Counted from the stretch's first letter, positions 16,382 to 25,933 are shown. The stretch: DNA of 64,000 nucleotides from HGM10766 sp900757295 (GCA_025992315.1 DAJPHG010000001.1:1127767-1191766); one strand, 5' to 3'. Numbers and translations: made by a program. The notes: generated from the sequence alone by a model not told the origin.

Positions 16382-17581
16382 TTATATTTTCCTTTCTAAA
16401 GTTTTGCCATGTTTAAATTTACAATCATTTGGACATTTATAATCTTTAAAAGTACATCTAGCACCATGAGTATAATTAATAATATCATTTTTAAGATAAT
16501 TATCATTTAATTCTAATGCTTGTTTATATTTTTCTAAAGTATCTTTAGTATTTAACATTACTTCAAGTTGAGCATTAGTACATAGTCTTTCTTTACATTT
16601 TAATATAAAGTCATCATATGTTCCTTTTTCATTGACTAATACTAATTCTCCTTGAGGATTGATTTCTTTTAAAGAATTAATATCATCTGACCATTCATCT
16701 ATAATATAGTTATCATCTTGAATTATTGGTGGAATAAAATATTCTTTTTTATCTAATAATTGCATTTGATAAGAAATTGTTCTATGACGTTGAGCTTGGG
16801 CTAAGCTAACAAAAGAACATTTATAATTAGTTGAATATATTTCATCAAATATTTCAGTTTTGTTTATTATACTATCATTAAATAATGATAATTTTCGATT
16901 TTTTTCATTAGTCATAAGTTCTGGAATTAAAAGATCAATTGACTCTAATTCATCAACAAAATCTTTCATGTATTTACATAATCTTTGATTAAAATAATCA
17001 TTACTATTTTGGTTTTCTTCTATATATTTTGTCATCCATGAAGCAATATAATTAATTTGTCTTAAAGAAGTAGTGTAAATCATTTCGGTTGGCATGAAGA
17101 CTGTTACTAAATATCTAGCATTTTCCATGGCTAGTTTTTCAACTTTTTTACTATCTAAATTATATAAACTATTTATTTTAATTTTAAAAATATCAATCCA
17201 TTTATTATAAAGCTTAATTTCTTTATCACTAATAATATTACTATCATTACTAACTTTAGTATATCTTAAAGATTTTTCACTAGTTGTATATTGCTTTTCA
17301 TTATTAATGACCATAGCTAGTATTTTAGGAATATTTTTAATATTCAAATTAACGTTAACATGATCATAAACACTATGATGCCCATTTTTTAATGTTAAAT
17401 CTACTCTTTTAATAGTACTTTTAACACTTTCATTTTTTAATTTTTCATAACCATTTTTGCTATAGCAAATACCTGCAATTTTGCCTGCAAATAAAGCAGC
17501 ATTATGTTTGTCAAATTTTCCATTTTCTTTTAAAAATTGATTATAAAGAATTTCAATTTTTAATTTTTCTTGTTCTTTCAT
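16382..17581 (-). CDS. ThyX-like flavin-dependent thymidylate synthase, two-module form
   Basis: 399 aa, almost twice the length of classical ThyX (about 220). The first half has GHHSVYDH and TSEKSLRYTKV, matching ThyX helices and the ExSxRY segment, then MPTEMIYTTSLRQ. The second half has AQAQRHRTIS, matching the RHRxxS FAD/dUMP motif missing from the first half, then ERLCTNAQLEV. A Cys-rich tail (ARCTFKDYKCPNDCKF) could bind metal. The two halves look like tandem ThyX modules that each keep part of the active site. Coupling to tmk supports dTMP synthesis; activity is inferred. Confidence 0.75.
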   Translation of the reverse strand: MKEQEKLKIEILYNQFLKENGKFDKHNAALFAGKIAGICYSKNGYEKLKNESVKSTIKRVDLTLKNGHHSVYDHVNVNLNIKNIPKILAMVINNEKQYTTSEKSLRYTKVSNDSNIISDKEIKLYNKWIDIFKIKINSLYNLDSKKVEKLAMENARYLVTVFMPTEMIYTTSLRQINYIASWMTKYIEENQNSNDYFNQRLCKYMKDFVDELESIDLLIPELMTNEKNRKLSLFNDSIINKTEIFDEIYSTNYKCSFVSLAQAQRHRTISYQMQLLDKKEYFIPPIIQDDNYIIDEWSDDINSLKEINPQGELVLVNEKGTYDDFILKCKERLCTNAQLEVMLNTKDTLEKYKQALELNDNYLKNDIINYTHGARCTFKDYKCPNDCKFKHGKTLERKI

Positions 17582-17647
17582 AAATCCTCCCTATTTTTTA
17601 TTCCCCAATAATATTCTTTTCATTTTTATTATATCAAAGAACGCAGA

Positions 17648-17670
17648 AAAAGCGTACTATTGTTTAGTAC
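17648..17670 (-). terminator. Terminator of surface protein B
   Basis: Minus-strand GTACTA / TAGTAC stem with a five-base loop, then GCTTTTTCT. Confidence 0.65.
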
Positions 17671-17692
17671 ACTTTACTATTTTTTACTAATA

Positions 17693-19717
17693 TTATTCTA
17701 CTGTATATGGATTAGATTTGCTTCCATCCCCACCTGTTATTTGAATATCTGATTTTAAGTTTATTACGGGAAAAACAGGATCATCATTTTGTTGAAAATC
17801 ACGTGGAGCACCAGAATAAGTAGCATTTCTATATTGACGAACATATATATAATCATTATGTGCAAACGTATATCCTGGTGACATATACCACCAACCATTA
17901 TTTTTATTATTTAAAAATCCATATCGTTTTTTATTACCTAATCCTGAAAAAATCATCTCATCTCCACTTAATAATCCTATTTTTAGTTTATAACTTCCAC
18001 CATATGTCTCTTTTGTATTTGGACATTTTAAGGTTGGCATTCCATTAATCATTCTATCATTAATTCCAAAATATGTATATGATGTACTATCAGTCGTTTC
18101 ACTAAAAGTAGTATCATTACAATAGTTTTCTAGTTCTATTTCTTGATCATAATTACTTAAGTTTGAATTATACCATTCTTCTAAATATTCTTTTATTGCA
18201 CTACTTGTTCCACTATTTGTTGTACATTGGTTTTCACTAGTACAAATATGATCATTATCATATGTATACCCTGCTGCTTTTATATTATCTGTTATATTTG
18301 CAAATACACTTCCTCCTATACTTTCTTCACTTATTAATCTTATTGATCCATTTCCATTGATTCTTACTATCTGCCATTTTCTGCCTGCAAATGATACATA
18401 ATTATTTGTTATTTCTCCTCTTAAATAATAACTTCTTCCTTCATCATCATTTGTACTAAATATCCCACTTTTTCTTCCATTTAAATCTAAAGTAGTTGTA
18501 TATACTTGTCCTTTTGTTACTTTATTATAATTAGCTGATCTTGTGTATTTTAAAGATGATGTTACTTTTCCTTCTTCAACTTTTTTTATTTTATACAGTG
18601 TGGTACATGTTTCTTCTGCAGTATTACATGTATAATAATTTACATATTCACTACCATAATTTACATTTGTTATTGGATTAATTATTTTATACTCTCCTGT
18701 ATTTTCATCAAATGTATAACTTTCTCCAACTATTTTATCTTGATTACTAGACATTTCTGTTGTATCTTCTACTGGATCTTTTTCTGTATAATTGGTTGTT
18801 GCGTCACTTTCTTTTACTTCTTCTATACGAACTATTTTCAAACATGGTCCTGCTGAATTACTAGCAATATAGCGATTTTTTGCACAATAATATTTACCAA
18901 TTGTGTCTTTAGTAAATGTTTGATCTAATTTGGCATTAGTTAAATAAAAATATCTTCCTGTTTGTTGATCTATTGTATATCCATCTCCTATTGCTTTATT
19001 GCCTGTTATAGATGAATTTGCTGTCGTTAAATTTATATACCGAACATTTGTAGTATATGCTGTGGTATTCAAAAAATCTCCACTAGTAGGGTAGTTATTA
19101 CTTTTTGTATTGGCATTAGGTATATCACTGTCACTTCCTACAAATGAATTACTAATTAATATTTTTGCTGCTAGATAATTACTTTTATCTGCACTATCTA
19201 TTTGAATTTTTCCTGTAAATGTTTTATTTTGGTTATTATTTTGATTGGTTCCTGTTTCTTTAAATGTTAATTTTAATTTATATATCTGTTTCTCACCTGG
19301 ATTTATTACTACTGCTGGTAATATTACTTCATCTATACTTGGTGCTTCTGTTTCATTTAAAATAACCGCTCCATCTTGTTCTAATGTATATACTAAATCA
19401 GTTTTGGGTGAGAAATCATTATATACTTCTTTCATGTCTAGTTCATAGGTTGTTGTTAATGTTCCTGTGTTTTCCACACTAAACTCTACTTCTTTGCTTG
19501 CTCCCGGTAGCATATTACTTGCGTTTAATTCTTGAGTTCCATCTAGTTTTAAACTCATTATTCCTGCATATACTTGAGTGTTTTTTGCTTCATCATTTCC
19601 TATTACTTTTGCTGTAAAATAAGCATAGGTTGTTCCTACTACTAGTACTAGCATAAATGCTAGTACACTAAATATTACTATTTGTTTGGTACTTATCTTT
19701 TTTAATTTTTCTACCAT
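17693..19717 (-). CDS. Surface protein B: SipW-type signal, Cys-pair modules, DUF6273-like C-terminus
   Basis: 674 aa, paralog of the 9383 protein with a near-identical first 180 residues. After the TasA-like domain come two Cys modules (TIGKYYCAKN... GPCLKIVRIEEV and YYTCNTAEETCTTLYKI), then the conserved FAGRKWQIVRINGNGSIRL and LKIGLLSGDE blocks. The segment before FPVINLKSD differs completely from the paralogs (for example NGWWYMSPGYTFAHNDYIYV). Transcription starts from a second poly-G spacer promoter. It sits between thyX-like/tmk and hemW and is monocistronic by terminators on both sides. Role unknown; exported surface protein inferred. Confidence 0.8.
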   Translation of the reverse strand: MVEKLKKISTKQIVIFSVLAFMLVLVVGTTYAYFTAKVIGNDEAKNTQVYAGIMSLKLDGTQELNASNMLPGASKEVEFSVENTGTLTTTYELDMKEVYNDFSPKTDLVYTLEQDGAVILNETEAPSIDEVILPAVVINPGEKQIYKLKLTFKETGTNQNNNQNKTFTGKIQIDSADKSNYLAAKILISNSFVGSDSDIPNANTKSNNYPTSGDFLNTTAYTTNVRYINLTTANSSITGNKAIGDGYTIDQQTGRYFYLTNAKLDQTFTKDTIGKYYCAKNRYIASNSAGPCLKIVRIEEVKESDATTNYTEKDPVEDTTEMSSNQDKIVGESYTFDENTGEYKIINPITNVNYGSEYVNYYTCNTAEETCTTLYKIKKVEEGKVTSSLKYTRSANYNKVTKGQVYTTTLDLNGRKSGIFSTNDDEGRSYYLRGEITNNYVSFAGRKWQIVRINGNGSIRLISEESIGGSVFANITDNIKAAGYTYDNDHICTSENQCTTNSGTSSAIKEYLEEWYNSNLSNYDQEIELENYCNDTTFSETTDSTSYTYFGINDRMINGMPTLKCPNTKETYGGSYKLKIGLLSGDEMIFSGLGNKKRYGFLNNKNNGWWYMSPGYTFAHNDYIYVRQYRNATYSGAPRDFQQNDDPVFPVINLKSDIQITGGDGSKSNPYTVE

Positions 19718-19756
19718 ATTACTACTCCCTCTATTTTTATCTATAGTAATATGATA
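19485..19756 (-). repeat. 5' block shared with surface protein A (copy 2)
   Basis: Nearly identical to 11100-11374, from the -10 element through the signal peptide region. The promoters upstream of the block differ (G9 here, G10 plus TGG there). Confidence 0.8.
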
Positions 19757-19781
19757 CCCCCCCCCCGATTGTGTTTTGTCA
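19751..19781 (-). promoter_or_regulatory. Poly-G spacer promoter of surface protein B (probable phase-variable switch)
   Basis: Minus-strand TTGACA (19776-19781), a ten-base AT-rich segment, nine G (19757-19765), then TATCAT (19751-19756). The spacer is 19 bases. Loss of two G would give the optimal 17. Unlike copy A there is no TGn extended -10, so it should depend more on spacing. Confidence 0.75.
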
Positions 19782-19782
19782 A

Positions 19783-19804
19783 TAAAAAAAGAAGCTTTTG
19801 CTTC
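19783..19804 (-). terminator. Terminator of hemW
   Basis: Minus-strand AGAAGC / GCTTCT stem, four-base loop, seven T residues; it abuts the TTGACA of the surface protein B promoter. Confidence 0.8.
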
Positions 19805-20886
19805 TATATAAGTTTCAATAAGATTTCATTCATGACATATAGTTTTGATGGATTAACGAAAATATTGCCATTTTTATATATTAAGTCTTTAGTTTTTAAT
19901 AATGGTTTAATATCAAAAACATCTTGTAAATTAATATCATATTTATTAAAGAATTCATTTAAATTAATACCTTTTGTTTTTCTCAAGCCTAGCATTAGTT
20001 CATTTTCCATTATTTGTTGTTTTGATAATATATTTTCTTCTAAAATATAGTTTCCGTTTAAATAATCATGGAAAGATCTCGTATTTTCATATCTGACACC
20101 ATGAACATATCCATGCGCACCTAAGCCAAATCCATAATAGTACTCATTATTCCAATAAGTCAGATTATGTCTAGATTCATACCCTTTTTTGGCAAAATTA
20201 CTTATTTCATAATGATTATAATTATTATTAGTTAATTTTTTTACAATATATTCATACATTTTAGCATCTAAATCTTGATCAATTTCTTTAATTCCTTTTA
20301 TTTTTAACTTAGTATGTTCTTCTATTATTAAAGAATAAGTACTAATATGAGGAATATCTAATTTTAATAATTGATTAATATCTTTTTTTACAGTAGATAA
20401 AGTTTCTTCAGGTAATGCATAAATTAAGTCAACATTAATATTATTAAATCCATAATTTTTTACTAAGTTTATTTTAGTTAATGCATCTTCAAATGTATGC
20501 TTTCTTTCAATTAATTTTAAATTATTATTGTTAAATGATTCTACGCCAATACTTAATCTATTAACTTGGTTTTCTTTTAATATATTAAGTAATTCTTCTG
20601 TAATATCATTTACATTACATTCAAAAGTAAATTCATATTCTTCATTTAAGTTAAATATTTTAATAATATCAAATAACTTATTTAATTCTTCTTTACTTAA
20701 GCAAGAAGGAGTTCCTCCTCCAATATATATAGTATCTAAATATTCATCTGCATATTTTTCTTCAATCTCTTCTTTTAAAACATCTAAATAGACTTCTATC
20801 CATTCTTTTTGATAATTCATTTTACAAAAATCGCAGTAAGAACATATAGATTTGCAAAAAGGAATATGAATATAAGCACTTTTCAT
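19804..20886 (-). CDS. hemW: HemW-type radical SAM protein
   Basis: 360 aa from the ATG at 20884-20886, chosen because GGTGG precedes it. The radical-SAM cluster motif IHIPFCKSICSYCDF (CxxxCxxC) is at the N-terminus, followed by YIGGGTPSCL and the C-terminal HemN-type domain. HemW proteins are heme chaperones, not coproporphyrinogen oxidases; many genomes mislabel them HemN. It follows lepA, as in B. subtilis. Confidence 0.88.
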   Translation of the reverse strand: MKSAYIHIPFCKSICSYCDFCKMNYQKEWIEVYLDVLKEEIEEKYADEYLDTIYIGGGTPSCLSKEELNKLFDIIKIFNLNEEYEFTFECNVNDITEELLNILKENQVNRLSIGVESFNNNNLKLIERKHTFEDALTKINLVKNYGFNNINVDLIYALPEETLSTVKKDINQLLKLDIPHISTYSLIIEEHTKLKIKGIKEIDQDLDAKMYEYIVKKLTNNNYNHYEISNFAKKGYESRHNLTYWNNEYYYGFGLGAHGYVHGVRYENTRSFHDYLNGNYILEENILSKQQIMENELMLGLRKTKGINLNEFFNKYDINLQDVFDIKPLLKTKDLIYKNGNIFVNPSKLYVMNEILLKLI

Positions 20887-20958
20887 ATAAACCACCAACT
20901 TTATTTAATTATAACATTTATAAACATTTTGTAAACAAAATGGTAAATGGCATGTAAA

Positions 20959-22755
20959 CTATTTTTCTGATTTTAATACTGATAAGAATGCTTCTTGTGG
21001 TATTTCAACATTACCTACCATTTTCATTCTTTTTTTACCTTCTTTTTGCTTTTCAAGTAATTTTCTTTTTCTAGTAATATCTCCACCATAACATTTTGCA
21101 AGAACGTTTTTTCTCATAGCAGAAATATTTTCTCTAGCTATTATTTTAGATCCTATGGAAGCTTGAATTGGAACTTGAAACATTTGTCTAGGAATTAATT
21201 CTTTTAAATTCTCAACTATTGTCTTTCCACGATTGTAAGCAAAATCTTTATGTACAATTGTAGATAATGCATCTACTATTTGACCGTTAAGTAAAATATC
21301 CATCTTAACTAAATTACTAGATTCATAACCTGAATATTCATAATCAAATGACGCGTACCCTTTAGTAGAACTTTTTAGTTTATCAAAAAAGTCATAAACT
21401 ATTTCACAAAGTGGTAGTTTATAATGAATATTAACTCTTGTTTCATCAATATATTCCATAGATTCATAAATGCCTCTTTTATCCTGACACAATTCCATAA
21501 TGGGCCCAATATATTCACTTGGAACAAAAATATTAGTTTTTATAAAAGGTTCTTTTATATCAGCAATTGTTGCTCTATCCGGCATTTTATTTGGTGAATC
21601 TATCATTAAGACATTTCCATTAGTTAATGTAACCTCATATATAACAGATGGCGATGTTGCTATTATATCAATGTTGAATTCTCTTTCAATTCTACTCATT
21701 ATTATTTCCATATGTAATAATCCTAAAAAGCCACATCTAAAACCAAACCCTAAAGCATCTGAAGTTTCTGGTTCGAATACTAATGAAGCATCATTTAATT
21801 TTAGTTTTTCCAAAGCTTCCCTTAAAGCTGTAAATTTATTAGGTTCTATTGGAAATAATCCAGAATAAACCATTGGTTTCATTGGCTGATATCCCGGTAA
21901 CATTTCTTCTGCTGGTTTTGAAGATAATGTAATAGTATCACCAACATGAACTTTACTTATATCTTTGATACTAGCAGATATCCATCCAACTTCACCACTA
22001 ACTAATTTATCTTTTTTTATTTCTTTTGGAGTATTAACTCCCAACTCTACAATCTCACATTCAAAATTTGTAGCCATCATTTTGATTTTATCATGTAATT
22101 TTAATGTTCCATCAACTATTCTAACATGAGCAATTACTCCACGATAGGCATCAAAATATGAATCAAATATTAATGCTCTTGTTGGACCATCATTATTTAT
22201 TTTTGGTGGTTGTATTCTATTAACTACAGCTTTTAAAAGATCGTCTACACCTTGGCCAGTTTTCCCACTACACAATATAATTTCATCTTTTTTAAAACCT
22301 AAAACATTACATAATTCTTGACTTACTTTTTCAATATCAGCATTGGGAAGATCTATTTTATTTATAACAGGTATTATAGTTAAATTGTTATTTAATGCTA
22401 AATAAAGATTAGCTAACGTTTGCGCTTCTATACCTTGAGCTGCATCAACAACTAAAATCGCACCTTCACAAGCAGCTAAACTACGTGATACTTCATAAGA
22501 AAAATCAACATGACCCGGAGTATCTATTAAATGTAATTTATAAACTTCATTATTATATTTGTAATTTAGAGAAACAGCATTTAGTTTTATAGTTATTCCT
22601 CTTTCTCTTTCTAAATCCATACTATCTAATAATTGATCTTTCATGTCATGCTTAGACACATTACCAGTTAGTTCTAAAATACGATCAGCTAAAGTACTTT
22701 TACCATGATCTATATGTGCTATTATTGAAAAGTTTCTAATATTTTCTTGTTTCAT
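20959..22755 (-). CDS. lepA: Elongation factor 4 (LepA)
   Basis: A ribosome-associated GTPase that back-translocates or aids assembly under stress. All G motifs are present: AHIDHGKST, the switch I stretch RERGITIKLNAV, DTPGHVDF and NKIDLP. The LepA-specific C-terminus (GGDITRKRKLLEKQKEGKKRM) is intact. The ATG at 22753-22755 (MKQEN) follows GAGGGATTTT; the upstream in-frame codon has no ribosome site. Length (598 aa) is standard. Confidence 0.97.
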   Translation of the reverse strand: MKQENIRNFSIIAHIDHGKSTLADRILELTGNVSKHDMKDQLLDSMDLERERGITIKLNAVSLNYKYNNEVYKLHLIDTPGHVDFSYEVSRSLAACEGAILVVDAAQGIEAQTLANLYLALNNNLTIIPVINKIDLPNADIEKVSQELCNVLGFKKDEIILCSGKTGQGVDDLLKAVVNRIQPPKINNDGPTRALIFDSYFDAYRGVIAHVRIVDGTLKLHDKIKMMATNFECEIVELGVNTPKEIKKDKLVSGEVGWISASIKDISKVHVGDTITLSSKPAEEMLPGYQPMKPMVYSGLFPIEPNKFTALREALEKLKLNDASLVFEPETSDALGFGFRCGFLGLLHMEIIMSRIEREFNIDIIATSPSVIYEVTLTNGNVLMIDSPNKMPDRATIADIKEPFIKTNIFVPSEYIGPIMELCQDKRGIYESMEYIDETRVNIHYKLPLCEIVYDFFDKLKSSTKGYASFDYEYSGYESSNLVKMDILLNGQIVDALSTIVHKDFAYNRGKTIVENLKELIPRQMFQVPIQASIGSKIIARENISAMRKNVLAKCYGGDITRKRKLLEKQKEGKKRMKMVGNVEIPQEAFLSVLKSEK

Positions 22756-22792
22756 AAAATCCCTCATTACTAGATTATTATACTAAAATTAT

Positions 22793-23299
22793 CTATTCTT
22801 GAGAAGAAAAAACATTTATTAATTCATCTAATCTATTAATCACTTTAAATTTGCTTTTCTTTAAATTTTCATCAAAGTGGATTCCTATTCCGCCATGATT
22901 TTCCCAATCAATTAAATTTTCTTTAAAGTCATCAACTAAAATAGCATTGTTAGCTTCTACAGCATCAGTTTTGGCAATATTTCTATCTACAGCTATAAAC
23001 TTTATATCATTAAAATATTGTTCTAAATATTCTTTTTTTGCAATAGATTCTTCTTTAGTATTTACATGGGTTAATATATTTACATCAAACATTTTAGAAT
23101 CAATTAACTTTTTTAGGCATAAAATAGAATCATTAATTTGATTACATTCTTTAATAAATTCATTCCAATTTAGTGAGCGATAAAATTTAGTTACTTCTAT
23201 AAAATCTTTGGTATTAATGTTCTTATTCTTTAATATTTCATATGATTTTTCAATTGTGTTTAAAATCACTCCATCAAAATCTATATATAATTTTTTCAT
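22793..23299 (-). CDS. HAD-superfamily phosphatase, nucleotidase-like
   Basis: 168 aa from the ATG at 23297-23299. The N-terminal motif LYIDFDGVILNT contains the HAD nucleophile pair DxD; AILVDDFKENL near the C-terminus supplies the acidic motif, and a Lys-containing loop (RNIAKTDAVE) sits between. Size and motifs resemble small 5'-nucleotidase-like HAD proteins; the substrate is not predictable. Its start lies directly after the recX stop, with GGTGA overlapping the junction, so they are probably translated from one RNA. Confidence 0.75.
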   Translation of the reverse strand: MKKLYIDFDGVILNTIEKSYEILKNKNINTKDFIEVTKFYRSLNWNEFIKECNQINDSILCLKKLIDSKMFDVNILTHVNTKEESIAKKEYLEQYFNDIKFIAVDRNIAKTDAVEANNAILVDDFKENLIDWENHGGIGIHFDENLKKSKFKVINRLDELINVFSSQE

Positions 23300-23310
23300 A
23301 CATTTCACCA

Positions 23311-24084
23311 TTAATCTGTAGTTATACTTTCTATATAATTATTGATTTGTTCTAAGGAAAATCCTTGCATGTATAATTTATTTTTTAATTGCATTTTTAA
23401 TTCATTTCCTTCATATTTTCTTGTTAATTTTTTATAAAGAATATTAGCCTTTTTAAAAAAATTAGTATTATCATCTATATTAATATTATTTACTATATTA
23501 GAAAATTGTTCTTTTAAATATCCTTGATTTAATAAATAATTTTTTAATTCATTCTTAAAAATTTGATTAGATTTTTTATTTGTTTTAATTCTCTTTTCAA
23601 CTATTTTTTCAATCTTCTGAGTAAATATTTCATCATCTATTTGTTCTATTCTTTCACTAATTATATCTTCTTTTATATTTAGTTTTTTTAAATTTTGTTT
23701 AATTTTATTAGGGCCATTAAGTGTTAAATTAATTTGATCATTTATATAAGCATTTACATATTTTATATCATTTATATATCCTTCTTTTTCTAATCTTTTA
23801 ATAACTAATTCAATTGTATTTTTGGAAAATTCTTTTTTTATTAAATAATCGCTGGTTTCTTTTTTACATCTTTGTTTTTTTGTCAAATACTTTATTGCTA
23901 AGAAATATGCAGATAAAGTGTTATTATAATCTATTATTTCTTTTAATTTTTTTTCATCTATTTCTTTTAATAAAAGTAAATCAAATTTTATTATTGTATC
24001 ATCATATAATTTTATTTCACTATGATTTTGTAATTTTATTAAATATTCATTAATATTAATTTTTTTATAAGCTATTATCTTCAC
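23311..24084 (-). CDS. recX: RecX regulatory protein
   Basis: 257 aa, GTG start after AGGTGATACTTA. Made of repeated three-helix RecX units: YLTKKQRCKKETSDYLIKK, then VIKRLEKEGYINDIKYVNAY and LKKLNIKEDIISERIEQ are characteristic. RecX binds RecA filaments and tunes recombination; no recA is in the window. Length matches the Firmicute RecX form with an N-terminal extension. Confidence 0.88.
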   Translation of the reverse strand: MKIIAYKKININEYLIKLQNHSEIKLYDDTIIKFDLLLLKEIDEKKLKEIIDYNNTLSAYFLAIKYLTKKQRCKKETSDYLIKKEFSKNTIELVIKRLEKEGYINDIKYVNAYINDQINLTLNGPNKIKQNLKKLNIKEDIISERIEQIDDEIFTQKIEKIVEKRIKTNKKSNQIFKNELKNYLLNQGYLKEQFSNIVNNINIDDNTNFFKKANILYKKLTRKYEGNELKMQLKNKLYMQGFSLEQINNYIESITTD

Positions 24085-24150
24085 TAAGTATCACCTAAAA
24101 TAAATATATCATAGCAAACATTTTTTCGTCAATTAAAAATAATGCTTCTT

Positions 24151-24640
24151 TTAACATTCCTTTAAAATATTTTCTAATTCTTCTTTTGCTTTTTCTAAAC
24201 TTTGACATATTATATCTTTGGATACATTGTTTTTATAAAAATTTTTAGCAGCAGATCTCTTTATCTCTTCTACTACTTCTTGTAGTCTCTTATCTCTTTT
24301 ATTCATTACTTCTCCACTTCTAAATATCTCTTTCCATTCTGCTATCTTACTCTTATCTGCTTCTTTTGTTAGATCTATTATTATTATCCTTATTTCATCT
24401 TTTATTAATATCTCTTCTTTATTATTCCCTTTTCTTATTTGTATCACACAATTTTAAATCACTTTTATATTTCTTTCTCTTTATAATCTATTATCCATAT
24501 TGCTGATGCTTTTGATAATTTATTATAACTTTCTCCTATTTTTAATGACTTTGACATTATTCTTGATATCTTTCTGCATCTCTATATTTACTATTGTATC
24601 ATTCCCTAGTTTATATATTAATGATAGAAAGGTCTTTTCC
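24151..24640 (-). pseudogene. Decayed copy of the Rpn-type nuclease gene
   Basis: This region aligns with the intact gene at 53115-54005 but has several internal deletions. About 60 codons are missing between IKR and SAAKN, about 15 bases near 24446, about 35 bases near 24565, and most of the N-terminal coding part near 24610. A 98-codon frame (24151-24447) remains open but lacks the catalytic N-terminus. Both copies keep the same upstream stretch (AATGATAGAAAGGTC on the plus strand), and homology stops near the stop codon. It is therefore a fossil of a second insertion. Confidence 0.8.
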
Positions 24641-24650
24641 TTTTTTTCAT

Positions 24651-24675
24651 AAAAAAATATGCACATTTATGCATA
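24651..24675 (-). terminator. Terminator of corA
   Basis: Minus-strand TATGCA / TGCATA stem with a six-base loop and seven T residues. Confidence 0.8.
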
Positions 24676-24680
24676 TAAGA

Positions 24681-25571
24681 TTACCAAAACTTTTTCTTTT
24701 TAAAAATAATTAAACAAATTATAAATGCTGCTATAATTACACCAAATATAATAATCATTAATGGGTAACCCATCTTCCAATAAATTTCAGGCATATATTT
24801 AAAATTCATTCCATACCATCCTGTAATTAAAGTAAGAGGCAAGAAAATTGTTGTAACTATTGTTAAAACTTTCATAACATTATTTTGATGAAGACTTATT
24901 TGAGATTCATATAAATCTTGTAACTGATGAGTATATTCTCTTAGTAATAAAGTTTCACTTTGCAATCTATTTATTTTTTCACTCAAAGTTTTAAATATTT
25001 GTTTCATATCAGTATATTTTTCTACTAAAGTATCTATCATATCAAGTAATTGGCCATAATAATGATAATATCTTAATATTTCTTTTTTACAAACAATTAT
25101 TTTCTTACTAAAATCATTTTGATCACTTACTAATATTTTATCTTCTAAATTAGCTAAATTATTTTCTAATTTTTCTAAATAAATTAAATCATCTTTAATA
25201 ATCATTTCTAAAAAATCATGAAAAAATTTAAATATGTTATAATCTATTTTTCTTTTTGTTTGGATTATATTATTAATTATTTCAACCACATAATTATTAT
25301 TATCTATAAAAATAATATTTTCATTAATAATATAAAATTGTAATAAATCATTCTTAGGGTAATTATTTTTTTTAGGAATACACAATGTTCCATAAGAATA
25401 TTTTTTTAAGTCTTCTATTTTACAGAAATGAATATGTTCATTTATAATAGGCAGACTAAATTCATTAGTTTCAAATTGTTCTTTAGTAAATATACATATT
25501 AAGTTTCTAGAACTATCATTTATACCTACTGTTGTTTCTAATATTTTATTATTTTCTATTTTATAAATCAT
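24681..25571 (-). CDS. corA: CorA-family magnesium transporter
   Basis: 296 aa. The N-terminal cytosolic domain and long stalk helices are followed by two C-terminal transmembrane helices. The selectivity motif YGMNFK sits after the first helix (TIFLPLTLITGWYGMNF), as in CorA/MIT channels. The final basic tail (FKKKKFW) fits the family. It has its own terminator; no M-box is visible in the 30-base gap upstream, so magnesium control by riboswitch is not supported here. Confidence 0.88.
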   Translation of the reverse strand: MIYKIENNKILETTVGINDSSRNLICIFTKEQFETNEFSLPIINEHIHFCKIEDLKKYSYGTLCIPKKNNYPKNDLLQFYIINENIIFIDNNNYVVEIINNIIQTKRKIDYNIFKFFHDFLEMIIKDDLIYLEKLENNLANLEDKILVSDQNDFSKKIIVCKKEILRYYHYYGQLLDMIDTLVEKYTDMKQIFKTLSEKINRLQSETLLLREYTHQLQDLYESQISLHQNNVMKVLTIVTTIFLPLTLITGWYGMNFKYMPEIYWKMGYPLMIIIFGVIIAAFIICLIIFKKKKFW

Positions 25572-25603
25572 ATATTATCACTACCTTTACTATAAGTATA
25601 ACA

Positions 25604-25933
25604 CTAACTGAATAATTTTCCTAAAACTTTAAATATTTTTGATAAACCATCTGACATAAAATCTTCAGTTGTTTTAGAAAATTTCAAGCCTAGTTTTGAT
25701 ACTTTATTACTATAATCTACAGTTTCATCTTTTAAATAATCTTCTATTGTAACATTTTTTCCATCTTCTACATCTTTTTCAAATTGTCTAATAGATTCAT
25801 TAGTTAATCTTACTTTATTGTTTAATTTGCTTTCATAATATCCAGTTTCATTAGCAATGTATAATCCTATATAAACAATAAATAAACTTAATAGAATCAA
25901 TCTGAAAAGCTTATTATTTTTTTTCTTTTTCAT
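25604..25933 (-). CDS. Small membrane protein downstream of spoIIP (YqxA position)
   Basis: 109 aa: a basic start (MKKKKNNK), one helix at about 10-28, and a charged extracytoplasmic region. The ATG overlaps the spoIIP stop in an ATGA junction, so it is translationally coupled to SpoIIP. In B. subtilis yqxA (DUF3679) holds the same place; sequence similarity is too weak for me to assert homology. A role with the SpoIIP hydrolase is inferred from position only. Confidence 0.6.
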   Translation of the reverse strand: MKKKKNNKLFRLILLSLFIVYIGLYIANETGYYESKLNNKVRLTNESIRQFEKDVEDGKNVTIEDYLKDETVDYSNKVSKLGLKFSKTTEDFMSDGLSKIFKVLGKLFS

